Shown here: positions 1 through 5,713 of the stretch, in pieces
How positions within the stretch are numbered: the stretch's first letter is position 1
Layout of the letters: each line of letters starts with the position of its first letter
DNA from: Clostridia bacterium
GTDB taxonomy: Bacteria > Bacillota_A > Clostridia > Oscillospirales > CAG-272
Assembly (NCBI GenBank): GCA_017453335.1
Contig: JAFTKI010000050.1
Location: forward strand, 1-35,822
Direction: 5' to 3'
Length of the DNA: 35,822 nt
The notes under the pieces: generated by a model
What the model saw: the letters and a program-made list of their open reading frames with translations, nothing else
Databases searched by the model: none
What the model was told of the DNA's origin: nothing
Position numbers and translations under genes: made by a program

Positions 1-26
1 AAGGGAAAGGCATATGCCTTTCCCTT
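1..26. terminator. Palindromic hairpin at window edge
   Basis: Two 13-base arms form a perfect inverted repeat (AAGGGAAAGGCAT and its complement) with no spacer. It lies just past the stop of the minus-strand operon that ends at 39, so it is the likely end of that transcript. The run of T expected on the minus strand would lie outside the window, so strength cannot be judged. Confidence 0.55.
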
Positions 27-38
27 GTTTAATACTAT

Positions 39-773
39 TTATTCACTATATAAACCATCAGCAATAAGCTTTGCCTTGATTTGTGCAATAAACGGTTGCA
101 TCCGTCTATATGCCACTTTAGAAAGTTCAATATGATAATCAATATCCTTTTTCAATTCAGCGTGGATATGAATTGCATTACGTATTTCGTATATACGGAT
201 CAATTCTGCACAAAACATAGGGATATCTTGACAATCTTCTGCGGAAACAATGGAAGAAGGGTGTTCAGATTGTTCTGGAATATCTGCTAGGATTCCCAAT
301 TCAAATGCAAGTTTGCATTTTTCATCAAATCGTATTTTGGTGATATCCCTTTTTTGAGTAGTTGAAAAGTAAGGGATAATTTGTTTTCCATCATGAGATA
401 AAAGAGATTCTAACTCCGTATGCTGTTTAGGTGGGATACAAAAAGGTTTGTTTACTTTTTGCAGTAATAAATCTTTCACCTTTTCTTCGTTCTTGTAATA
501 CTCTTCGAAAAGCAAATAGTGGATTACAGCTTCATAAATAGACGCATACATTAATATTTGCAAGCGAACTTCGGCAAGGTAGAGCTCATCTTTAGCAGAT
601 AACCCCTCAAATATCTTGTATATGTATCGCACGTTTTTAAATTCACATGCTATTCTACTTTTCAGTGTAATATCTTTTATAAAATCAAATTGCTTTTCGT
701 ACCATTCGTCATTATTGAGATCTCTACAACAGTATTCGTCAATTGCCTTTTTAATTTCTTCCGTAAATGCCAT
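39..773 (-). CDS. HEPN-like protein, putative RNase or toxin/defence component
   Basis: This 244-residue protein is mostly helical by eye and has no signal peptide or membrane segment. Near the C-terminus (residues 198-204) it carries R-N-A-I-H-I-H, which fits the R-x(4-6)-H active-site motif of HEPN domains, with the Asn after Arg that many HEPN RNases have. HEPN proteins are often metal-independent RNases in toxin-antitoxin, abortive-infection and CRISPR systems; a non-nuclease HEPN role is also possible. The start follows a clear AAGGAGG. It is the second gene of a two-gene operon, 18 bases after a PD-(D/E)XK-like protein. I do not recognise the exact family, and the HEPN call rests on one motif plus its C-terminal helical setting. 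Confidence 0.5.
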   Translation of the reverse strand: MAFTEEIKKAIDEYCCRDLNNDEWYEKQFDFIKDITLKSRIACEFKNVRYIYKIFEGLSAKDELYLAEVRLQILMYASIYEAVIHYLLFEEYYKNEEKVKDLLLQKVNKPFCIPPKQHTELESLLSHDGKQIIPYFSTTQKRDITKIRFDEKCKLAFELGILADIPEQSEHPSSIVSAEDCQDIPMFCAELIRIYEIRNAIHIHAELKKDIDYHIELSKVAYRRMQPFIAQIKAKLIADGLYSE

Positions 774-791
774 TTCGACCTCCTTGATACA

Positions 792-1298
792 TCAATAATC
801 TATTGGATTGTAATATTTGGATTCTATGTAAAGTCCATATTCTTCTTGTCTTTTATTTGCCCTTGCTAAAATCATAAATTCTGCACGATATTTGAAATTC
901 CCATACGGATTTGTCATAATAGCCAGCCTTTCTTGATCGAAACGCAGATCGGGATTAATGTATTCCTTCTTCATTTCAATACAGAACAGATTGTCAAAGC
1001 CTGTTTCGGGATCGTATCCTCTTTTATGTACAATTAAATCTACAACAATTTTTTTGCCATTTAAAAGCTTTGAAGCATTATCCTTTCCATCATATCCTCT
1101 GTTATACTCAACATCAACGACGTAATTTTCAAATGGCGACCCAACAAGAGCTCTTTCTAAATACGAGGCAAATTTAGAACAAATACACCGCTCACTTAAA
1201 TCATTCTTAATCAAATATTGTTCTGAACGGTTAAAGTTTGTAATAGCTGTGTTGAGTACACGCAATATATTTTCTTGTGTCCGTGTTAGTTCAGGCAT
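792..1298 (-). CDS. PD-(D/E)XK nuclease-like protein
   Basis: This 168-residue soluble protein has a pattern typical of the PD-(D/E)XK nuclease fold: a hydrophobic strand ending in Asp (VVDLIV, D87), a variable loop, then a strand with E-x-K (FCIEMKK, E108 and K110). A helix with Glu near residue 48 could supply a further metal ligand. In this superfamily these residues bind metal and cut DNA or RNA, but many members are unrecognised or inactive. The start has AAGGAG nine bases upstream. The gene lies 56 bases past the 3' end of tRNA-Ser with a hairpin between and no evident promoter of its own, and it is followed by a HEPN-like gene. The pair looks like an accessory defence or toxin module. 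Function is inferred from motif and context only. Confidence 0.5.
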   Translation of the reverse strand: MPELTRTQENILRVLNTAITNFNRSEQYLIKNDLSERCICSKFASYLERALVGSPFENYVVDVEYNRGYDGKDNASKLLNGKKIVVDLIVHKRGYDPETGFDNLFCIEMKKEYINPDLRFDQERLAIMTNPYGNFKYRAEFMILARANKRQEEYGLYIESKYYNPIDY

Positions 1299-1321
1299 CT
1301 TGTGTTACTCCTTATATGAAA

Positions 1322-1351
1322 CAAGTCCACAACAGTGATGTTGTGGACTTG
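1322..1351 (-). terminator. Hairpin behind tRNA-Ser
   Basis: A 13-bp stem (CAAGTCCACAACA with its complement) and a 4-base loop lies directly behind the tRNA 3' end. On the minus strand it is followed only by TTTCAT, so it is a weak intrinsic terminator or an RNA-processing hairpin. Some read-through into the nuclease/HEPN operon would be expected. Confidence 0.6.
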
Positions 1352-1353
1352 AA

Positions 1354-1445
1354 TGGCGGAGAAGGAGAGATTTGAACTCTCGCGCCGGTATAACCGACCT
1401 ACACCCTTAGCAGGGGCGCCTCTTCGGCCTCTTGAGTACTTCTCC
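1354..1445 (-). tRNA. tRNA-Ser (anticodon GCU)
   Basis: A complete class II tRNA is read on the minus strand. The 7-bp acceptor stem (GGAGAAG with CTTCTCC), G discriminator and encoded CCA (1354-1356) are present. The anticodon loop CTGCTAA gives anticodon GCT (1409-1411) for AGC/AGU serine codons. A long variable arm, diagnostic of serine/leucine/tyrosine tRNAs, and a T-loop with GTTCAAAT are visible. A perfect promoter lies about 50 bases upstream. It is the likely anchor for the accessory genes on its 3' side. Confidence 0.95.
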
Positions 1446-1492
1446 GTGTACTCATCGCAATCCGCCGGTTGCATAGGATCTGCGACCATTAT

Positions 1493-1521
1493 ATTATACA
1501 CGCTTTTTCCTCGTTTGTCAA
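1493..1521 (-). promoter_or_regulatory. Sigma-A promoter of tRNA-Ser
   Basis: On the minus strand TTGACA (1516-1521) and TATAAT (1493-1498) are separated by exactly 17 bases, a full consensus match. Transcription should begin near 1486, about 40 bases before the mature tRNA 5' end. Confidence 0.9.
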
Positions 1522-1618
1522 CCCCTTTTTGAGATTTCCAAGGGTTGTTTTACGAAAAATTTTACTGCATTTTTGTGTTGTTTTTAAAAGAGTGGCTTGT
1601 AGACGCTATCGTTGATAT

Positions 1619-1656
1619 ATTACCACCGAGCATAAGTGCTCGGTGGTAATAGTTTT
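1619..1656. terminator. Strong hairpin after the lipoprotein gene
   Basis: A 14-bp perfect stem (ATTACCACCGAGCA and its complement, 1619-1632 and 1637-1650) with loop TAAG lies directly after the stop of the minus-strand lipoprotein gene. The T-run (AGTTTTTT) is on the plus-strand side, so as an intrinsic terminator it works best for plus-strand transcripts; for the lipoprotein gene it may stop or stabilise the message. Confidence 0.6.
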
Positions 1657-2256
1657 TTACCATAAGAAATTCCCAAAATTTACAACATTCCATTCTTCAT
1701 ACAGGTCAAGATATGTCCCAATACTGATTTCTTCCAAGTCATAATATCCATCAAAGGTTGAAGGAGATACTTTATAATAAAAATATTTGGTTTCTCTGTT
1801 TGTCCCGCCAAATCCGTTCTGAGCGGAATAATCAACTTCTGCACTTATTAATACAGGATTTTCATGTGATGTATCGCAGTATACAATTATACTAGTACCA
1901 TGTGTCTCAAGAGAACTCGGATTTTTTAGATTTGCATTGAACCAATCTTTTATCTCACTTTCAGCTTCTTCTCTCGCACTATAAAATTTTATTCGTCTTT
2001 CAAGCTTAAGTAATAGATCGTAATTGGTTACTTGCGCCTTGGCTTGATCATCCAACGCATCATATTGACTTCTGACTGTATCGACCTTGGTACGCGAATC
2101 GACAGATGCATCACTAATATTTTTAATTGCTTCTATTCGGTTTATTACGGCTTGATACGCTGGATTTGCGTTGTTGGATTCATTGGTTTCGGATCCACAG
2201 GATATAAGTGAGATCACAAGAATGCTTATTAGTAAAAATAAAATTGTTTTTTTCAT
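1657..2256 (-). CDS. Small exported lipoprotein of unknown function
   Basis: The 199-residue product starts with a lipoprotein signal: Lys-Lys, a hydrophobic stretch, then the lipobox L-I-S-C with the acylated Cys at about residue 20. A Ser/Asn-rich linker follows, then a charged helical region (about 30-110) and a compact C-terminal domain (about 110-199) with the pattern LKNPSSLETH and, later, NGFGGTNR. I recall that pattern from uncharacterised Gram-positive lipoproteins and phage-associated proteins. It should be anchored on the outer face of the membrane. AAAGGAG precedes the ATG. It is the second gene of a unit with the 88-residue protein (14-base gap), under control of the divergent XRE regulator. 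No biochemical role can be assigned. Confidence 0.75.
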   Translation of the reverse strand: MKKTILFLLISILVISLISCGSETNESNNANPAYQAVINRIEAIKNISDASVDSRTKVDTVRSQYDALDDQAKAQVTNYDLLLKLERRIKFYSAREEAESEIKDWFNANLKNPSSLETHGTSIIVYCDTSHENPVLISAEVDYSAQNGFGGTNRETKYFYYKVSPSTFDGYYDLEEISIGTYLDLYEEWNVVNFGNFLW

Positions 2257-2270
2257 CGCTTTTCTCCTTT

Positions 2271-2537
2271 TTAATTGTCTGTAAGTGCATTTTTCAAATC
2301 TCTAATCAGTTGATCGAGATCATAGTTTTGGTTGATCAACTCTTGTAAACTTTGATCTGCTATTCCATGGTATAAAAGCTGAAAACGATTTAACTTTTCG
2401 GTTGAGGCTCTGTATGACAGGGCTTGAAGGATCTGTTTATATGGATCTGCTGCAATTTCATCGCTTTTTCCCAACACAGAGGGACAGACACATCTCAACT
2501 GATTTTCAATAAGAATAGCATATTCTTTTGCGGACAT
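2271..2537 (-). CDS. Small protein of unknown function next to XRE regulator
   Basis: This 88-residue, acidic, helical protein has no recognisable motif, signal peptide or membrane segment. An AGAAAGGAGG ribosome site precedes the ATG. It is the first gene of the unit that continues into the lipoprotein and is driven by a promoter covered by an operator-like palindrome, so it is probably repressed by the divergent XRE protein. Small proteins in this position are often partners or targets of the regulator, but nothing in this sequence proves that. Confidence 0.65.
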   Translation of the reverse strand: MSAKEYAILIENQLRCVCPSVLGKSDEIAADPYKQILQALSYRASTEKLNRFQLLYHGIADQSLQELINQNYDLDQLIRDLKNALTDN

Positions 2538-2607
2538 TTGTTGATTCCTCCTTTCTTAAAACATATTTATACATCGATCCTCCTCTCCTTATCGATGTTG
2601 TTATAAT

Positions 2608-2636
2608 ATTATAACCTGTTTCAGGTTAAAAGTCAA
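2608..2636 (-). promoter_or_regulatory. Promoter of the small-protein/lipoprotein unit
   Basis: On the minus strand TTGACT (2631-2636) and TATAAT (2608-2613) have a 17-base spacer. The palindrome 2613-2627 fills the spacer, so a bound repressor would block RNA polymerase. Confidence 0.8.
2613..2627. promoter_or_regulatory. Operator 1 of the XRE switch
   Basis: Perfect dyad AACCTG-TTT-CAGGTT lies within the spacer of the minus-strand promoter. A near copy lies 25 bp away centre to centre. The likely ligand is the XRE regulator encoded at 2696. Confidence 0.7.
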
Positions 2637-2662
2637 TACCCTGAATCAGGTTATTTTATAAT
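2634..2662 (+). promoter_or_regulatory. Promoter of the XRE regulator gene
   Basis: TATAAT at 2657-2662 is a full -10 match. The -35 region (CAATAC at 17 bases) is poor. Operator 2 lies in the spacer, which suggests autorepression. Confidence 0.55.
2638..2652. promoter_or_regulatory. Operator 2 of the XRE switch
   Basis: ACCCTG-AAT-CAGGTT matches operator 1 except in one base of the left arm and in the central triplet. It sits in the spacer of the plus-strand promoter and just upstream of the minus-strand -35. Confidence 0.65.
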
Positions 2663-2695
2663 GATTACATAAAGTAATAGAAAAGAGGTGTTGCT

Positions 2696-2908
2696 ATGTA
2701 TAAGCGAATTCGAAATTTGCGAGAGGATCGAGACTTGAATCAAACCAAGGTGGCAACTATGTTGGGAATGTCGCAAACCGGCTATTCCAAGTATGAAACA
2801 GGTGAAAACGATGTTCCTTCGGCAATTTTAATTAAGCTTGCCAAGTTTTACGGTACCAGTGTAGATTATATTTTGGGATTGACCGATGAAAAAAAGCCAT
2901 ATCGTTAA
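2696..2908 (+). CDS. XRE-family transcriptional regulator
   Basis: This 70-residue single-domain protein is a typical Cro/CI helix-turn-helix: RIRNLREDRDLNQTKVA (helices 1-2), GMSQTGYSKYETGEND (recognition helix and the conserved Y-E-x-G) and SAILIKLAKFYGTSVDYILGL (helices 4-5). It binds DNA as a dimer and has no sensor domain. The start follows AAAGAGGTG. It is divergent from the small-protein/lipoprotein unit, and two matching palindromes in the shared promoter region are the likely operators. It probably represses both directions. Confidence 0.92.
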   Translation: MYKRIRNLREDRDLNQTKVATMLGMSQTGYSKYETGENDVPSAILIKLAKFYGTSVDYILGLTDEKKPYR

Positions 2909-2970
2909 AGCGTTTATATATAATAGTTTGCGCGGGTTTTATAGTATTTGCACCATCGTTGTTTCATAAA

Positions 2971-3030
2971 AACCGCCGAGTTTGCGTGAGTCGTGTTTAG
3001 CGGTTCATGCAAGCTCGGCGGTTCTTATTT
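2971..3030 (+). terminator. Terminator after the XRE gene
   Basis: Arms AACCGCCGAG (2971-2980) and CTCGGCGGTT (3014-3023) pair perfectly, extended inside by TTGC with GCAA, and are followed by CTTATTT. The loop is long (about 23 bases). It ends the plus-strand regulator transcript before the convergent mazF. Confidence 0.6.
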
Positions 3031-3050
3031 GATGAAAATTCTTGAGGGGG

Positions 3051-3136
3051 TGCGGGGGGGCATTGAAGCGCCGAAGGCGACCAATGCCGTGTGGGGCTTG
3101 CCCCACATGTCCTTCTCTTCAAAAAGTTCCCCCGCA
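3051..3136. repeat. GC-rich folded intergenic element, possibly a dispersed repeat
   Basis: Three nested dyads lie in 86 bases. TGCGGGGG (3051-3058) pairs with CCCCCGCA (3129-3136). Inside it lie hairpin A (GGCATTG with CAATGCC, 3059-3088, containing CGCC-GAA-GGCG) and hairpin B (TGTGGGGC with GCCCCACA, 3090-3107). It lies between convergent genes and has no coding look. Its composition differs from the neighbours, and compact multi-hairpin blocks of this type are often REP- or MITE-like repeats, but a second copy is not present in this window. Confidence 0.5.
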
Positions 3137-3147
3137 ATTCACTCCCT

Positions 3148-3603
3148 CTAAAACACCTTCTTCTCTCCATCGGCGGTGCTGGCGACGGCAGAGGAGGTTC
3201 TTGGGACGTAGGCAGGCGCACGCTGCATCATAGCGCGGTTGGCGGCATCCTCTTCGGCGTTCCCCAGACCGAAGCTGATGGCGATTGCGGTATTGACGTG
3301 GTTCATGGTTGCCTCGTCCAAGTGTCCCATTTTTTCTTTCAGACGTCGTTTGTCCAATGTACGGATCTGCTCCAGCAAGATCACCGAGTCCTTTGCCAAG
3401 CCCACTTGATCGGCATAGATGTCGATATGGGTTGGGAGTCGGGTTTTGCTCATACGCGACGTAATCGCGGCGGCGATCACGGTGGGGCTGTATCGGTTAC
3501 CAATGTCATTTTGGATGATCAGAACGGGGCGAAGCCCGCCTTGCTCGGAGCCGATCACAGGACTCAGATCGGCGTAATAAATATCTCCGCGTCGTACACT
3601 CAT
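3148..3603 (-). CDS. mazF: MazF/EndoA-type endoribonuclease toxin with C-terminal extension
   Basis: This is the type II toxin MazF (EndoA, PemK-like), an mRNA interferase. The family pattern is complete: [30 protein letters not shown] and AAITSR. The catalytic Arg and Thr fall at R25 and T48, the same numbers as in Bacillus EndoA. The family is usually about 115 residues; this one has 151, because about 38 Ala- and Ser-rich residues follow the normal end (ISFGL). No antitoxin gene of the MazE/EndoAI type lies upstream: only a 14-codon frame (3600-3644) overlaps the start by ATGA. The toxin is therefore solitary here, and its antitoxin could be encoded elsewhere. Confidence 0.92.
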   Translation of the reverse strand: MSVRRGDIYYADLSPVIGSEQGGLRPVLIIQNDIGNRYSPTVIAAAITSRMSKTRLPTHIDIYADQVGLAKDSVILLEQIRTLDKRRLKEKMGHLDEATMNHVNTAIAISFGLGNAEEDAANRAMMQRAPAYVPRTSSAVASTADGEKKVF

Positions 3604-3734
3604 TCTCGTTTTCCTTTCTCGCTTGTGGTTTGCCGTATCGGCATCTCTCTGTTCCTATTCTTTCCTCTCACGCAAGCGGTTTAAACACCGAGGGGAAAGA
3701 TTGGGGCAGGAATTTTTTACCGCCGCTTACTGAT

Positions 3735-3762
3735 AGTATATGTCGCGCGGCGCGAAAGGCAA
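3735..3762 (-). promoter_or_regulatory. Possible mazF promoter
   Basis: On the minus strand TTGCCT (3757-3762) and TATACT (3735-3740) are 16 bases apart, upstream of mazF. The -35 is a partial match, so this is tentative. Confidence 0.4.
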
Positions 3763-3786
3763 CGAAATGAGTCGATTGATGTCACT

Positions 3787-4566
3787 TCAGATCTCGTATT
3801 TTTGTGTTTGCTCCCGACGAATCTCGGTGGGGGTTTTTCCGGTTTGCTGTTTGAGTATTTTTCGGAAATATGCCACTGATTGAAAGCCGATACGGTCGCT
3901 GATCTCCTCGATCGAGAGGTCGGTTGAGCCCAGTAGCGTTACCGCGCGGTTGGCTTGGATGCGGTTTTTCTCCTCAATGGGAGTGGTTTTCGCATAAGAG
4001 CGGAAAAATGCATAGAGCCCCGATTCGCTCATACCGCAGTGCCGTGCAAGCTCGGGAACCTTGAAGTCGGGATGGTTGTAGATGTAATGCCTTGCTATGG
4101 AAAACAGCTCGCGTTGGCTGTCGGTATCGTTTCGCTTCATGGTGGGGAAGACCTCTCCCAAAAAGGCGTACAGAAACCCAACAGAGGAGACCTTTTCCTC
4201 ATGCGTGAGTGCGATCCGATCCAGATAGGAAAGTGCCGTTTCGGATGGCGAAAGCTTTTGCATCGCGTATTGCCGTCCCGATTTACAGGGGAAGAAATCA
4301 AAGCCGTATGACTCCCATTCTACAATACTGTCCGAGCCCTTTTCGGGCGTCCAGTAGGAGTGATACCGCAACCCGAGCGGCAGATAAAACACATCACCCG
4401 AGGAAAGCAAAAGCTCCTCACCGCTGTCGGTTACGATCTTTCCAAAGCCGCGGTGCATCCGTCCGATGAAGTGTCGGTCGATTCCGTTTGAAATGTCGGT
4501 ATGCTTACTCTTTTTGAGCGTGAGAACGGCAAACCGAAATGAATTGTAGAAACGTATATTGTCCAT
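3787..4566 (-). CDS. AraC-family transcriptional regulator
   Basis: The 259-residue protein has an N-terminal cupin-like sensor region (about 1-140, including SGDVFYLPLGLRYHS) and a C-terminal double helix-turn-helix of AraC/XylS type (about 155-255). The latter contains the conserved signature IEEISDRIGFQSVAYFRKIL followed by KQQTGKTPTEIRRE. AraC proteins of this layout usually sense a sugar and activate the divergent operon. The gene is divergent from five oxidoreductase genes, and the two promoters overlap around a 13-bp palindrome. The ligand is unknown. Confidence 0.9.
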   Translation of the reverse strand: MDNIRFYNSFRFAVLTLKKSKHTDISNGIDRHFIGRMHRGFGKIVTDSGEELLLSSGDVFYLPLGLRYHSYWTPEKGSDSIVEWESYGFDFFPCKSGRQYAMQKLSPSETALSYLDRIALTHEEKVSSVGFLYAFLGEVFPTMKRNDTDSQRELFSIARHYIYNHPDFKVPELARHCGMSESGLYAFFRSYAKTTPIEEKNRIQANRAVTLLGSTDLSIEEISDRIGFQSVAYFRKILKQQTGKTPTEIRREQTQKYEI

Positions 4567-4621
4567 TTTGAAAAACCGCCTTTTTTGTCTTTTTTTTGGA
4601 GAATCGTGTCTGCTATTTCAC

Positions 4622-4650
4622 AGTATAGCATATTGCGAAGCGCTTGTCAA
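4622..4650 (-). promoter_or_regulatory. Promoter of the AraC regulator gene
   Basis: On the minus strand TTGACA (4645-4650) and TATACT (4622-4627) are 17 bases apart. Its -35 lies inside the spacer of the divergent operon promoter, so only one polymerase can sit there at a time. Confidence 0.8.
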
Positions 4651-4661
4651 GCGTTTATAAT
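4633..4661 (+). promoter_or_regulatory. Promoter of the oxidoreductase operon
   Basis: TTGCGA (4633-4638) and TATAAT (4656-4661) are 17 bases apart. The imperfect -35 is consistent with a promoter that needs activation. The leader to the first ATG is short and carries GGGAGGAG. Confidence 0.7.
4641..4653. promoter_or_regulatory. Palindromic operator between divergent promoters
   Basis: CGCTTG-T-CAAGCG is a perfect 13-bp dyad lying in the spacer of the operon promoter and across the -35 of the araC-type gene. It also overlaps AAGCGCTT, a core seen in LacI-family operators. Either the AraC protein or a LacI-type factor could bind; the sequence does not decide. Confidence 0.55.
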
Positions 4662-4693
4662 TAAAGCAGAAAGAAAGGGAGGAGCTCTTACTG

Positions 4694-5701
4694 ATGAAAA
4701 ACAAGAATATTATTTTTACGGCTCCTTGTGTTGCCGAACTGATAGAAAAGGACATGCCAACTCCGGGTGCGGGTGAGGTTTTGGTGAGAAGCGTGCGCGA
4801 CACGATCAGCTCTGGAACCGAGAAGGCAAATCTGATCGGAGATCCAAACGTACACGGAAGACACGCTCCCGCAGTTGATTTCCCCCGTCAGGTGGGATAC
4901 AGCATTGCGGGCGTTGTTGAGGCAGTTGGAGAGGGTGTGACCTCGGTTTCCGTAGGTGACCGTGTGGCTTGCTCGTGGACAAAGCACGCACAGTACAACG
5001 TGCTGACCGAGAGAAGAGTATATCCCTTGGGAGAGGTCGGCTTTGATGCGGGGGCTCTCGTGCATATTGCAACCTTCCCGATGGCGGCGCTTCGCAAATG
5101 CCGCTTAGAGGTTGGTGAGCCTGCAATCGTGATGGGACTTGGTGTGCTTGGCTTGATCGGCGTACAGCTTCTCCGCGCGGCAGGTGCCGTTCCGATCGTC
5201 GCGGTGGATCCTATTGAAAGTCGCCGCCAAAAGGCTTTGGATCTGGGAGCGGACTACGCGCTGGATCCTTTTGCGGACGGTTTTGTGGAAGAGGTCAAGA
5301 AGCTGACGGGCGGCGGTGCGGCGGTTGCCCTTGAGGTCACGGGCAGAGGCGAGGGGCTTGATATGGTGCTGGATTGCATGAAGAAGTTCGGCAGAATCGC
5401 GCTTCTTGGCTGTACCCGTAACTCCGATTTTACCATCGATTATTACCGCAAGGTGCATTGCCCCGGTATCACAATGATCGGAGCGCACACTATGGCGCGC
5501 CCTAAGTTCGAGTCTTCCGAGGGCTGGTGGAGCGAAAAGGACGATGCTGAGGCGATTTTGAAAATGATCCGCCATGGCAGATTGGATCTTGCCTGCCTTG
5601 TGAACGAGGTTCACTCGCCGAATGAAGCGTTCGAGGTGTTCACGCGCCTTGCCAACGAAAAGGAATTTCCCATCGTGCAGTTCGATTGGGAGCTTCTTTA
5701 A
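4694..5701 (+). CDS. Zinc-free MDR-family sugar/alcohol dehydrogenase
   Basis: The 335-residue protein has the medium-chain dehydrogenase layout: an N-terminal GroES-like domain (GEVLVRS; VGYSIAGVVEAVG), a Rossmann nucleotide domain (VMGLGVLGLIGVQLL) and a C-terminal return to the catalytic domain. The usual zinc-ligand motif C-G-x-C-G-x-D is replaced by TISSGTEKANL. This marks a subgroup related to BchC-like and bi-domain dehydrogenases, in which an MDR domain is paired with a Gfo/Idh/MocA domain. Here the partner domains are separate neighbouring genes. Substrate unknown, probably a sugar or cyclitol. First gene of the operon, with a strong GGGAGGAG. Confidence 0.82.
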   Translation: MKNKNIIFTAPCVAELIEKDMPTPGAGEVLVRSVRDTISSGTEKANLIGDPNVHGRHAPAVDFPRQVGYSIAGVVEAVGEGVTSVSVGDRVACSWTKHAQYNVLTERRVYPLGEVGFDAGALVHIATFPMAALRKCRLEVGEPAIVMGLGVLGLIGVQLLRAAGAVPIVAVDPIESRRQKALDLGADYALDPFADGFVEEVKKLTGGGAAVALEVTGRGEGLDMVLDCMKKFGRIALLGCTRNSDFTIDYYRKVHCPGITMIGAHTMARPKFESSEGWWSEKDDAEAILKMIRHGRLDLACLVNEVHSPNEAFEVFTRLANEKEFPIVQFDWELL

Positions 5702-5713
5702 AGGAGTTGTGTG

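Noticed and set aside
1354..1445. Integrative element attached at tRNA-Ser
   Set aside because: No integrase gene and no second copy of the tRNA 3' end were seen in the window, so an attachment site cannot be claimed.
1428..1453. Inverted repeat GAGTAC/GTACTC around the tRNA 5' end
   Set aside because: Six bases with part of it inside the tRNA D-arm region; the tRNA fold explains it, and chance is likely.
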